Assembly (NCBI GenBank): GCA_029339505.1
Contig: JAQISU010000179.1
Coordinates: 12,886,001 to 12,950,000 of the forward strand
Length of the DNA stretch: 64,000 nt
Origin: Unio delphinus
Taxonomy: Eukaryota; Mollusca; Bivalvia; Unionida; Unionidae
Reading direction: 5' to 3'
This document shows positions 12,442 through 24,535 of this stretch, piece after piece (within the stretch, counting starts at the first letter, position 1; each line of letters begins with the position of its first letter). The translations under genes were made by a program, and so were the position numbers. Under the pieces are notes generated by a model. The model saw nothing but the letters and a program-made list of their open reading frames with translations, searched no databases and was not told the DNA's origin.

Positions 12442-13090
12442 TTTATGGTCACTCGTACTGTTACTAAAGTAATAAAGTATGTACGCAAAACGTTGTATAC
12501 ATTTTTCAGTAAAAGGAAACTCATACACATGGGTCTAGTCTAATATTGCTTAAATAGAATATTTTTTTATTATAATTTTGCATTGTATCTACCGAATCAT
12601 TTCGTGTGTACTTCTTGTATACAGTGCAATCATGTGGAGTTCGTTTTTCCATTCTATGAAATGATTCACTGGATAGTTGCAAATCGTAGTAAGTAAATAT
12701 AAGAGTTTGCAAGTATTTCCAAAGTATACTGAGATTAAACATTTATTAAAATGACGACTATAGATATTGCGAGAATACCCATAAGAAGTGAGAGATCGTG
12801 GTATCGAATGGCGATGACATGCGCAAACCGCAATGTGTGTATGTGAGGTGGGGTTCACACAAACTGGATGCTGCGCGGGAGCGTGCCAAGATACACACTT
12901 ATGGCGGGATATGGTTCACAACGTTGGTTTGCTCTTTTGGTTTTAAAATCATGTACATGAACCAAAATGATAATTTACAGGTGTGTACCTTGTGGACACC
13001 AAGATGTAGTGTCCACAATGTAAACTGTGTCCACAACGAAGGTCTATACTTTGGATCAGTGTCCACAATGTAGTAAATCCGAGTGCACAC

Positions 13091-13145
<55 letters not shown>

Positions 13146-13513
13146 TTATCCAAATGTACGATTATGGGAAATTATCCTGATATTGTTGAGCATGGTTAGT
13201 TGAAGATCTTGAACATGTATCATGATGGGATATTTGCTATGATGATGATATTGAGAATAACTTCTAGCCAAACGGCATGTACCCACGAGCATAATGTATA
13301 CGTGCACTCGCGCTAATACATTTACGATACACTTAGGAAACGACAATTAAAGCTTAGAACGGCTGGTATTTTCTTCTGAGCTTGGATATGTTTGTGTCCA
13401 TCTGCCACGAGATAATTTATTTTATTAGTTCAACCATGATAATGGATACGAAACAATTTTTTTCTTTCCGCCTATAAATTAGAGCAAGTATATTGGCTTC
13501 AAACTATCTGAGA
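12266..13513. other. Non-coding with (GA)n and (CA)n microsatellites
   Basis: (GA)n lies at about 12353-12438 and (CA)n at about 13085-13142. No gene recognised. Confidence 0.7.
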
Positions 13514-13760
13514 CCCAGAACTTATATATACATACCATTACCCCACCACCCAGAACTTATATATACATACCATTACCCCAACACCCAGAACTTATATATA
13601 CATACCATTACCCCACCACCCAGAACTTATATATACATACCATTACCCCACCACCCAGAACTTATATATACATACCATTACCCCAACACCCAGAACTTAT
13701 ATATACATACCATTACCCCACCACCCAGAACTTATATATACATACCATTACCCCACCACC
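13514..13760 (+). repeat. 35-bp minisatellite, 7 copies
   Basis: Unit CCCAGAACTTATATATACAT followed by ACCATTACCCCAMCA, in seven near-perfect head-to-tail copies. The frame open across it is a by-product. Confidence 0.95.
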
Positions 13761-14199
13761 AATTGAAAATTGAATCATAGGTCCCCTTCATGACACTTAA
13801 TTGAAGCAAGAACTGAAGCAGCCGATTCCGAAATCTATATCTGTCGTCAGAATGCTTTAAATTTGAAAAAGCCTTCGGCTTGTTTCGTAATGATCTTTAT
13901 TTGTGAATATTTGTTTTTTCTCTTCTCTTTCAGTCGATTAATGAAGGGTATACGAATAAACATTCTGTCAACGTGTCTATCTTACGTTTTATTATACTAT
14001 TCGTTTCATATTCCTGACATGCTATAAGCCTAAATCAGGTTAGTACAAACAGGCATACAAAAGATTGAATCTACTTCCTGGTCAGGAGAATCAAATACGG
14101 CCGCTAGTAAGAGATCAAAGTTATCTAGGCCGATAAATCAGCCCTTCACCCGTTACGATTTTTATGCTGGGGTTAGGGGCTGATTTCACCTATTCGTTG
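13761..14199. other. Non-coding, nothing recognised
   Basis: No long frame, repeat or RNA gene seen. Confidence 0.5.
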
Positions 14200-14424
14200 A
14201 AACCACAGGTGCTCGACGCGAGCTTGATGTGAAATGAATACCAATAATCTAACGGTGAAAAATCATGCAGAGTGATAAAAAATACCTTAGATTAATCCCA
14301 TGACCCATTGTGACATAGGACCCTCTCTATCTAAGGTATTTTTCTCACTCTGTATGATTTTTTTTTCTTTAGATTATTTTTTTCTTCTTCACGTCAAGCT
14401 CGCGTTCAGCACATGTGGTTGAAA
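14200..14424. mobile_element. Hairpin (MITE-like) element
   Basis: Two arms of about 90 bp are inverted copies. The left arm begins AACCACAGGTGCTCGACGCG and the right arm ends with its near-complement; inside, AATACCTTAGAT pairs with ATCTAAGGTATT. The spacer is about 35 bp. No coding capacity. No clear target duplication could be fixed by eye. Confidence 0.65.
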
Positions 14425-17400
14425 CCTGCAATTATCCGCAGACACTTTTGTCTGCACGTATCAGCGTAAATTTCACACACTTACCGGTATTTTTCGCGGC
14501 TGTTAAGCTTCCGTCGGCTGAAGGGTTCTTTTTGCGATATGTACAGCATATTTCCGAATCAAATCCTATGTTTGACAACTTGTAAATCCAAGCAGAATAA
14601 CACAACCCGAAAATCCCGTTGACAACTTGACATTTAAGTTTAGTGATCACCAATACTACACAGAGCAACCAATCCGATGCGACTTCCGCTCGTTCATTCA
14701 TTGTCAGACACTTCGATAGAATGAAAGGAATAATATTGCTCAGATTTATTGTACAATACCCCAATACATCATTCTATTACTTCCAAAACAAATATCATTT
14801 TGAAGTAAGAAAATACTAACCAGCCCCGAAAGAAAATCCCACATTACTCAATGAAACTGAAATGGTATGTCCCATACATACAACTATGTATGGGCAGTTT
14901 CTTTTTTATGTTAGCTATACAGAACTTATGTTAATCTAAATGGTTTCTTATATACCTTTTATTTATTTATATCATTTTTACCATTTTTATTTTATCTTTG
15001 CTGTACTTAATGTTCACTATTATTAGGAAATTCTTCATTTTTTCCATTTTCCGAACTCTACATTTAATTTGCATCGTATAGTCATTACATTGATAACCTG
15101 CCTATCCACATTACAGCGTACCTAATGCATTTGTGTGTGTGTGCAAAATACCACGGTTACAGTTATTGATAGTTTATTAGATTGAACAGATTTAGCATTT
15201 GCCTGTCTACCTATTTGTATGTCTGTCATATCAGAGTCAGCAAATTAATTTCAATTACAGTAACAGTCATCACAGTATTGAATGTAAATAAAATAATCAG
15301 ATTTTTCAGGTTTACAAAACTTGACCAAATGCAGTATGTTCAATAATATATCATGTTTATGAGGTTAAGACTTAGCTAGGCATTCCACCGAAATTAAATG
15401 GCCTTAGTGAAGATACGAAACAAATTCGGTTCGCCTGTTGAGGTTTCCTGACGAAAAGGACATATATCTTCGCAGAAATTTTATAAGTACCTGCTTCCAA
15501 TCAAACATTACGAACCAACTGTTTATACGGACACTGAACAAGTAATGTCTCAACGGCGAAAGGGACAAAGAGTAAAAAGTTTATAAGCAGATGGGAAAAT
15601 GTAATTTTACAATTTTGATCTTCAATTCAACACCTTTACAATCCAACAATCACTTTTTTTTTTATTACAATCCATCACGCTCCTATCTACCCATCCCACA
15701 CCATGAAAACATGGTCCTCAACTATCCAACTAAAAGGGTGGTTAGCGTTGACAAACGTAATTTTCACAAACATACCATCATACACCTTTCATTCTAACAC
15801 ACTATCACACAGAAGAGAGAAGGAACAAAATGGGTTTAAGGTTTAGTTGTCAATAACATACACAGCCACGAAAATATACACCAGCGCTTAACCCAAATAG
15901 GATCAACATCTCTCTGTTTGACGAGACCTGAGATCTGGGTGTCCTTAGATATTGTTGTTGGAGTTGTTTAAGAAAGCTAGTTAACACAAAAGACACAGCT
16001 TCACTATTCTTTTTCAACATTTTTCGTACCACCATTCGATTCGTACCGTTTAACATTGCGGCATATTTTGAGTACTATGTCTATGGCTGAGACAATAAAG
16101 ATAATACACTAGCTTTAACCAGAATCCTTCCTCCAGGTAATAAAGACTTCAATTTATCTTCGGCTTATTTTCTGTTGTCTCCGCAAAAACGTTTGCCTGG
16201 GATGGTAGACACGCATACAGCCCTCTTCTCCATCGTTATCATTGGTAGAGGATTTCACAGAGACATAGAATGAAGAAATTGAGATTTTTGCAGCGCCAGA
16301 AAGACGCAGAATAAGAATTTATTCAATAACATGAAGATAAAGAGGGAGAAATATAAAGGAGAAGAGATGACGGACACTTTGAATTATAAATGACAGAAAA
16401 AAGAAATTGGGACTAAATTGCTGTGTATGCTACAATACATTGTGACTGAGTTAAAGTATCTGCGACAAGTGTATCATTTCTTTAGATAACCACACCAGGA
16501 AGAGAACTTTATGTGTTAAAATGTAAACCTTATATTACTACATCCACTTGGACGACAAATAATATGCTAGGAAGTACCTACATTACCAAATCAACATCAT
16601 CAGTATGAGGAGGAGTAGGACTATGTCTTGGATTAAGAGAGCTAAAGCTGATGACGTCAAGCATATATGGTTTGTCTTGAAAAAACACAATATTACTCAA
16701 GGATCATTTTTAGGTTTACTTTATTTCTTAGAAAAGAGACACTATGCAGTGATTGCCAAGTCGAATATCCCCGGGATTTAATGGTGTGCTTGTATGGGTG
16801 TATTTATGTATCTCATCCATATTATATAAAAAATCAAGACAAAAACACCCTTACGGTTTTTGTTGTGGTATTTTCTCTTTTGAATTACTGAACAGTTCAT
16901 AACTCATCTCAAAAGTACATGTTTGTCTTCTTAAATTCTTTCACGTTATGTCTCTTTTTCCAAGTTTTCCTTAGTATGGATTCTTCCCAGTCATTGTTGT
17001 AAGGGTTTTCCCGTTTTTTAGGTAGATGGGGTGTTCGCATTATAATTGAAAGTTTTACAGAAGATCCACCCTGGCTTGCTTTGTTAACAATTGAAGTAGT
17101 GATAGAGAGATGCAAAGCTCCGAGCTTCCAGTTAGCAGTGCCGACAGTTAAAGTAATGTATACACAAAATGTGAAATTCAGATAAAAACATTAATATCAT
17201 TCAATAACAGTCATCTCTTGTATAAAAATCAAATTAAAACCCCATCACTCGTCTTTTACTCAATCAAGTGACGGCCTATTTAATCATCTGATTTAGTGTG
17301 ATAGATTTTCCTACTCTCCTGTGTTCCTACTCATCTGTAGGATCTTTCTCTGGACTGGTAGTCCAGTTCCCTCCAATCCGTCTAACTTCTGCCTCAGTTC

Positions 17401-17674
17401 TGCCGCTATGTTTAGCAATCAGTTTGGCTTAGCCGTGAAAAAAAGTTCGCAAAAGTGTACTGATCTAATACCACATATTTGCTCATTGTTTTCAAATGCA
17501 TCTTCGGACTGCCGAATAATTGCCAATTTTTTTTGGTTGTGGATTGTTTTTAATTTTGGGTGAATATAATAATAAGGTTCCTATGAAGGATATTTATAAC
17601 AGCAACCGAATCTACAAGTATTTTTCTGCCCCATGTCATTGACAGAATGACTCAATTTATTTGTATTTACCGTA
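14425..17674. other. Non-coding host-like DNA, possible Polinton debris
   Basis: No intact gene. Around 16430-16495 a frame reads ELKYLRQVYH, weakly like the LAELRSLKQMY segment of the Polinton terminal gene at 61695; this may be a fossil or chance. Confidence 0.4.
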
Positions 17675-17932
17675 GTGGTCGACTACAACACATTTGCACC
17701 ATTTCTCATAGTCATTCCGGTCAAAGCAGATTTTGTCATCGCTGTTAATAAGGAAGGTGTAAATACATATCACTTTCTCCGTCAATTTGTATATCCTCAC
17801 AATGTTCCGGTCGGAAAATCTTATTTTAACAGTCTCAAAATTAATATATCAAAAAGACATTATTTAGGAGATATTTTAGAATCAGGTTATCATACAGTTG
17901 CACCCATGTTTTGCATACCTGTAAAGTAATCA
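17675..17932 (+). pseudogene. Fossil fragment of Polinton penton/minor capsid protein
   Basis: The fragment reads APFLIVIPVK, then FVYPHNVPVGKSYFNSLKI. This parallels the C-terminal part of the 313-aa penton-type protein at 48534-49475 (APLLRVIPFK and FVHPHYLPVSKSYFDSVNI). Only the last third is present, with no neighbouring Polinton genes, so it is the remains of another older element. It is too short to encode a working capsid protein. Confidence 0.7.
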
Positions 17933-18008
17933 CCAAACATCATGCGAATGTTACAGGTCAGAACTTGACTGTTTTCCATGTTCTCGACGATGTTGATGAT
18001 TCAAGAAT
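17933..18008. other. Short non-coding stretch
   Basis: Nothing recognised between the penton fossil and the tandem repeat. Confidence 0.4.
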
Positions 18009-18162
18009 CCAATGGTAGAATTTCATCCTGCATTGTCTTTGACTACCTCTTCCCCTATCTAATTCACAATGGGTATAATTCCATCCTGTATTTAGTTGAT
18101 TATCTCTTCCCCTATCTAATTTACAATGGGTAGACTTTCATTCTGTTTTGTCTTTGACTTTC
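18009..18162 (+). repeat. Tandem repeat, about 60-bp unit, 2.5 copies
   Basis: Units share CAATGGGTA, then TTCCATCCTG and CTCTTCCCCTATCTAATT, with divergence. Confidence 0.6.
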
Positions 18163-18679
18163 GGAAGGATGGCCGCCATCGATTAACTGCTTGACGAAGG
18201 CTCTTCCATTTTTGTGTGTGTGATATTTTTAATGATATATGTACTTGTTGTCTATATACGTCTACATTATCGTGTTCCATCATGCATTGGCTGTTCAGTT
18301 CGTATGTGTTTCTTTCTCTCCTTGTTTTGGAAACGAGAACACATAGAATTTTCCTCGGCTTTTCTTTTTGCACTGTTAGGACGTCATTTGTTCTTAAATA
18401 AACTGACATCACACGATCGCCAGTCAACCCGCTTACGCTATGTTGGACCCTCATTAATTAAATTAAAATGACCACACCTTGATCTTGATACTGCATTGTG
18501 CTCAAGACCAAACAAACTTACACTAGATTCATCAGTATTTAAATGTAAACAAAAGCGATAAAAAACTTTATTTCTAAGCTGGCCGGCGTAGAACAGGAAG
18601 AAGAATTCCAGTTATTTCCCTTTCGCCCGAGCAGCAGGAGAGCGGAGCCCACCACTTTTTTTCCGGCCCCCCGACTTTT
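18163..18679. other. Non-coding, nothing recognised
   Basis: Overlapping short frames on both strands show no family resemblance. Confidence 0.5.
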
Positions 18680-18889
18680 CGTCATATTGTCATCGCGTAG
18701 AACGCTCAGATTGTTAAATAACGCGTTTAGCATATTTTTCCTCTCTTTTCGACTTTTTCGTCATATTGTCATCGCGTAGAACTCTCAGATTGTTAAATAA
18801 CGCGTTTAGCTATTTAACGCTGACGAGTCCGATTTTTCGTCATATTGTCATCGCGTTGAACGCTCAGATTGATAAATAACGCGTTTAGC
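18680..18889 (+). repeat. Three 52-bp repeats at an exact 79-bp period, at edge of element A
   Basis: Copies at 18680-18731, 18759-18810 and 18838-18889 each start CGTCATATTGTCATCGCGT and end AACGCGTTTAGC. They abut the ATPase gene end, so they may be the terminal region of element A. Confidence 0.8.
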
Positions 18890-18975
18890 ATATTCCCCCT
18901 CCCCGATTTGATATCATCACTTTTTTTAAAAGGTTCCGACGTGTCATCGGTTAGATCGTATAAACGATTTGGAAA

Positions 18976-19635
18976 TCAACCGTATATTCGATCGAGTCCG
19001 ATAAGATAACGTGTTACTGGTTCATGTAGGTTTATCGTTACAAATCCGTGCGTGGTTGATTGAGCAACACCGAAGAAGTTTTTGAATTTATTGAAATCCA
19101 TATCGGAACACCACGTCGTCCAAATATTTCGAAGCGTATGTGTATCAACGCCGTTAAATACGCACAGTAAGTTACAATTGTCTCTTATTACTTTTGGAAT
19201 TTTTGTGTACCGTTGAGTTAAATATATCGCGTCGGTGTTTTTGTGACGTCCCCGGGAAAATATTCTAGCTGGGTTTTGTTGATTGTCTAACATTACATCG
19301 TCGTACACTATCATGTTGTTGTTGCCCCCATCGAGATCATCTAATTGCGGGGCTTCGGATATATCTGTGATAAATTCAACAACGTTGTATCCGGCACTCG
19401 TCGTTGCGGTTTCATTAAAGTCGCGTAGCACTTGATAACAATGTTGGTCATCTAGCGACGGCGCCACCAAATACAATTTATCCCAATTGGTATATTTCAT
19501 CAACAACGTGAGTAACAATTGCGTCTTACCGGATCCTGATGGCCCTACAATAACACCTCTGATAGAGTTTGGCAACATTACGTGATGTTTTGTCGGTTGT
19601 TTTTGCTTCAACGCGGAGAAGTCAGTTACTTCCAT
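18976..19635 (-). CDS. FtsK/HerA-type genome-packaging ATPase (A32-like), 219 aa
   Basis: Would drive packaging of element DNA into capsids. Walker A is GPSGSGKT (residues about 32-39). Walker B is MIVYDDVM at about 110-117. A sensor-like YLTQRYTKIPKVIRDN segment follows, as in Polinton and adintovirus ATPases. The frame is intact in an otherwise decayed element. ATG 19635 (MEVTDFS) is preferred over an earlier ATG because it leaves a 22-bp divergent gap to the next gene's start at 19658 and gives the usual family length. Confidence 0.88.
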   Translation of the reverse strand: MEVTDFSALKQKQPTKHHVMLPNSIRGVIVGPSGSGKTQLLLTLLMKYTNWDKLYLVAPSLDDQHCYQVLRDFNETATTSAGYNVVEFITDISEAPQLDDLDGGNNNMIVYDDVMLDNQQNPARIFSRGRHKNTDAIYLTQRYTKIPKVIRDNCNLLCVFNGVDTHTLRNIWTTWCSDMDFNKFKNFFGVAQSTTHGFVTINLHEPVTRYLIGLDRIYG

Positions 19636-19657
19636 TAGATATATCGTAATTATTATT

Positions 19658-20161
19658 ATGGATTTATATTGTGTGCGATGTCGCTCACGTACTGATACCA
19701 TCGATCAAACAACTATTACTACTAGCAATAACAGATCTGCACTTACCTGTAAATGCGCTCGTTGTGGTACAAGAAAATTTAGGTTTTTAAATAAAAAAGC
19801 CACGGAGGTGACATCGCCGCAGCGCTATCAAAACTCCCCGGAACACCATGGGCAAAATATCCCGGAGAAAAACATCTTCCGGGATATAGTTACTGTGGAC
19901 CAGGTACACGATTAGATATTCGACTCGGACACAACGATCAAGCTAAACTTGGTGAAGAACCTATAAACTCAATCGATGAAGCATGTCGAATACATGATAT
20001 AGCATATCGTAGCGGTGATCTACAACAACGACATCTCGCGGATATAGCATTGATTCATGCGATAAATTCTATTCCTGGTAAAACTTTTTAAGGAGAAATT
20101 GGCGTCATTTGCTATTAAGTCCGCGATGAAAAGTAAATTATTGTTTGGTGCAAGTGTATAA
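19658..20161 (+). pseudogene. Zinc-ribbon plus PLA2-like protein, frameshifted
   Basis: The N-terminus reads YCVRCRSRT then CKCARCGTRKFRF, a two-CxxC zinc ribbon of the DUF5679 type. In a different frame (about 19804-20091) it continues with a phospholipase-A2-like domain: YCGPGT (calcium-loop type) and DEACRIHDIAYRSGD, with the catalytic His-Asp pair. A third frame holds the C-terminal helix near 20090-20161. At least two indels thus break the gene. Similar zinc-ribbon/PLA2 proteins occur in Polintons and adintoviruses; parvoviruses use an analogous domain to leave endosomes. Element B keeps a matching C-terminal end at 63410-63480. Confidence 0.75.
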
Positions 20162-20164
20162 CAA

Positions 20165-21118
20165 ATGGAAAAAATTTATTATTCTCCGATGGGATATTTC
20201 ATGGGTAAGTCCGCGTTTAACAAGTTAGCTAAAGCCGCTAAAGTCTCGCATGATGTTACCGCGGATTGGTTATCTCGACAAGCAATATGGCAAATTTATC
20301 TACCAGGTCCGAAATCAATCAAATATGGATCGTTCGATGTATATGTCCCAAATGAGGTTCATCAAGCCGATATATTATATCTTCCACATGATAAACAACG
20401 ACAACGAGTTTACAAATACGCGTTGACGATTGTCGATATAGCTAGTAGATACAAGGAAGCATTTCCGTTATCAACAAAATCATCATCCGAGGTCGCTTCG
20501 GCGTTTACTAAAATTTACTAAAAAGGTCCATTACGATGGCCAAATTTGTTACAGGTTGATCCAGGTAAAGAGTTTCACGGAGATGTATCATCGTTGATGG
20601 CTCGGCATAACGTTGCAATTCGACGTGGACATATTGCAATTCATCGAGATCAAGCAATTGTTGAACGATTTAATAAAACACTCGCCGATAAACTATTTTA
20701 TTATCAAACTGCAAAATAATTTATTCAACAAGGTATATCCCGTGAATGTGTTAAACGACTTCCCGATGTGATAAAATCACTTAACAATCAGATAACCGCG
20801 CCGATAAATAATAAACCTGCCATCGCGATCACAAAAAAATATGTAACTGGGAAATCTAAGAGATCTTCCGATGATACGCCATTGCGTTGGAACGCCACTG
20901 TAAGATATTTATATGAACCTGGAGAATTACACGGCGGTGTCAGACGATCTACAGATCCGGTATGGAGTATAACTACACATAAAATATATTCTATGGTATC
21001 TGGACCGGCGCCAACGCGCTATAAATTAGATCCGACTGCACCGCAACGTTGTTTTACTCGAGAACAACTTCAAATTATTCCCGATGATACTCAATTACCT
21101 CCGAAACATCTACAATAA
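20165..21118 (+). pseudogene. Retroviral-type (rve) integrase, two in-frame stops
   Basis: The DDE core is recognisable: TIVDIASRYKEAFP (first Asp), QVDPGKEFHG (second Asp) and QAIVERFNKTL (Glu). The N-terminal region starts MEKIYYSPMGYF. The C-terminal part holds VRYLYEPGELHGG and FTREQLQIIPDDTQLP. TAA stops at 20519-20521 and 20717-20719 interrupt a frame that otherwise continues to 21118. The gene is convergent with the polymerase-helicase and overlaps it by about 9 bp. It is clearly homologous to the split integrase of element B. Confidence 0.88.
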
Positions 21119-24100
21119 TTCTCTTAGTTTAACTTCGACTCGGTTAAGTTGATTTAATCTCCGAACTCGTGACACGGCCAAATAAATTAAATTATCCCAT
21201 TCGATGAAGTCGTCGATGATCCACATAGCTGTATCAGTGATAGTTAATCCTATAGAAGAATGTATCGTTGATACATATCCGAGTATCCATGGTGAATTAA
21301 CTTTATTTATTGCATCATCGACTACAGATATATCAATTTCAACGATGTCGTTTAACACGAGTTCGAGTTGTTCGTGCTGTCCAGGTATATCTACAAGGAT
21401 ATTTTGTTTACGGTATCTTTAGGTCGATAACATAGCGGAACTTGTATTTGAGGAAATTTACTTTTATGTATAAGAAATAATTTTTTCATAAGAACGTCTC
21501 TGGTAACTCTTCTGCTAGCTACAATTGTATCGGACGGTTTCCAATTGTTGTAAAATTTCTTCAGTGGGGTCCCCGGTATTACTTTTCGTAACTGTGCAGC
21601 TTGATTTTTATTACTAGTGCATCTAATCGACGCTTTCAACGTGGCCAATTCCTCATCTAGAGCTCCTAGATCAATTTTCATTTCTTCGTAATATTCAACT
21701 TGAGATTTTAACCAATTATGTGGAGATGTTCCTGTAAATGGCGGAGGTTGTCCATGATCTCCGCATAACACGATTGTTGTATTTTTTGTGATTAGCCATT
21801 CAAGAAACATTTTAACGACTTTTAATGAAACGGTACAGATTTCATCCCATAAAATTACATCCGGGATAAATTTAGTTCCCATTCGACACGGTGACCATTA
21901 GCCGCCGTTGTATCTGAAAAAGCTATGATATGTACCTGCATTAATTTTCCTCCCACGAAAATCTCTAGAAAGGCGATGAGTTGGTGTTAACGCAATTAAA
22001 TTAGATCCTCTAAATAATTCTATCACCCGAGTCGTTTTTCCGCATCCGCCAAGTCCATTCAAATATACGAGTCGGTATCGTCCAATCGGATCGTGTATAC
22101 TTGGACACGTTGATGCTTTTTTGATTACGGCGCCGTGATATTCGGGTTTATCCGGTACATCTGCGTGTTCTCGATAAAAGTGTAGTTGTTCTTGTTTTAC
22201 ACGCCAACTCCCCCATTTATCATCATCGCGGAGATATTTTTTGACTTCGCAATGATATTTTTTATCGTAGTAAAACGAATCGGTAGCAACTCGTACTGCA
22301 ATATCCGGAAATCGATTTACCATATTTAACAGGTTTATAGTTACATAACCTAGCATAAACGATCTTAGATGAACGTACTGTGGCATTTCATCATTGAAAT
22401 ATTCTACAATCGTCCCGAATGATTCTCCCGATGATAATTTTGCGTCTGTTTGTCTGTAGAATATCCCTTTTGAAACCGCATCATCGATGATAAATTTTAA
22501 TTCTCCACGATCCAGCACCAACTTGGCGGTTTTACGTTTACGAGTTTCATCCGTCGTGGATGTTTCTCCTTGCGTAAATTTTCAGATTATAATTCGTGAA
22601 ATTCGTTTACACTCGTCGGTTATATTCTCACGAAGAAATTCCATTTCGTATCGCGGAAAGTAATCCGGCGTTGGCAACCAAACGTTGGTTTGTTTATCAC
22701 TGAATATTATTTCGGATATAATTAATTCGGTTAACAAGTTATTATCAACCAAATATCTCAACAACGGCGTTGGAGCCCATCGTCGCTGTTGTAAATGTCG
22801 TCCAAGCCATAGATAAGTTACTGGATGTAATCCATCTGCAAGTTTAAACGAAGTCACCAACGCAAATCCAGTGAAATCATAATCTGGTAACGGTCCATTA
22901 ACAGCTCTTCGTATCATTTTATGCGTCGGTAATCCAAATCGTTGCGCGTATTTGTTACATTCACCGTAACCAAGACAACTTCCTGGATAACATGCAGTCA
23001 TATCCACGAACATCACCGTGTCGATATCGTAACGCGTATTCCATAGTCCGCCATGATAAAATTCCACGCAGATATCGCGAATATCTTTGATGAATCTTTT
23101 TCGAGTTGGTTTCCACGAGTTTTTTTTCTCTGGTAAATTGAGCCGCAATCGATGATATCGAAAAACTAGTTTGACACAGCGTTGTAATTGTTGTCGCGTC
23201 ACTGGTGTATTTTTCAGCAAATTCCTCCATGTTTCGTTGTAGTGATTCTCGTCGATAAATTTCTCCGTTCGCGGTTACAAATTGATCGTAATCGCCGTCA
23301 CTGGAAAACAACCAAATATTTACCGGATCGGTATATTTGTTGCTAATCCAGTCGAACATTCCTTCACCGTCGTAATATTTTATCGTTTTATTGGTAGGAA
23401 AATCTCCATCGCGGATTCCCCACGCGTGAAAATTATGATCAATAATCTCAATCGACGCGCCTGCTTTACGATAACAACCAGAACTATAAAATATTCTATC
23501 CGGAAATATTTTTACCACGATGGGAACTTTTAACTTTTTTTCCAATTCGGCGATATCGTGTTTTGTCGCGCCGGTACCCTTCTGGTTAATAAATTCGTTC
23601 CATTTAGCAATTTTATCCTCTCGGATTTTAGTAAGGCCATTTCCGCGTTTCGATTCTTTGAAGTGTTTTATTGCTTGTTCGGCGACACAGTTTAGCGTAG
23701 TTGATAATTTCATCCCTGCAACTTCGTTGTCGCGGGGGGTCTCTACCGGAAATAGCCCATACGTGATGGCGTTAAACGGATATGCCGCGTTGTAATATTG
23801 TCGATCTATACCGACTAACGCGCCCGGATTTGTATATTGAGTCAATATAAATTGTTCATTGTTGTATGAAACTCTTTTACGATGATGAAATACCCTCCAT
23901 GTCCGTGCGTAATCTTCAAGTAACACGTCTAGATTCTTTCGTTGCCGCTTGGACATGTTTTCTTGAAATTGCGTGTAAATTACATCAATGTTATATTTGG
24001 GATTTTCGGTAAAATTTATTTCCGATAACACCCTAACGGCACGCTCGATCGTCATTGTGTTATCGTCGAAGTTTGTTAAATACGTCGAATATACATATGC

Positions 24101-24478
24101 GGCACCGTTACGTCGATGTTGATACTTTGCCTCGCGAATACTTCGTACGATTCTTGATTTATATCGCCGCGGGCTAATTTTATCATCCAGGTCAAATCGG
24201 ATTCGTCGTCGTGATACTAAGTCATCCACGCTGATCTTACTAATCCGTTCCATTTCCTTACGGATACGCCGTTGTCGTGATACGAAGTTATCCACGCGGA
24301 TCTTACTAGTTCGTTTTATATCCTCAAGGATACTCCGTACACTGGTAAATTTATGTCGTGGCGGGTTAATTATTTCTTTCAAATTTAACCTGCTTCGTAG
24401 CCGTGATATAACGTCGTCGTTCTGTTTCGTTTCCACTACTGGAGTTTTTTCCCTTTGAATCCTATAAATCTGCTTCAT
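21110..24478 (-). pseudogene. DNA polymerase B-SF1 helicase fusion, broken
   Basis: One long gene of about 1120 codons. The N-terminal half has no known domain by eye. Next comes a family B polymerase core with motif A (MFVDMTACYP) and motif C (VRVATDSFYY). The C-terminal helicase has Walker A LGGCGKTT, Walker B VILWDEIC, LCGDHGQPPPF (motif III) and YLAVSRVRRLNQL (motif VI). Breaks: an indel in an 8-A run near 23120, TGA at 22582-22584, TAA at 21898-21900 and an indel near 21412. I recall comparable fusions from fungal (Rhizophagus) genomes. It presumably replicated the element; unlike element C's polymerase it carries its own helicase. Confidence 0.85.
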
Positions 24479-24535
24479 TTATATATTAGTTGGACAACTA
24501 TTCAATTGAAAATGTAAATCGTATTTATAATAATT

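Noticed and set aside
13493..13780. 95-aa repetitive open frame
   Set aside because: By-product of the 35-bp minisatellite, whose period is not a multiple of three.
18680..18889. CRISPR array
   Set aside because: Only three long imperfect repeats with related spacers in eukaryotic DNA.
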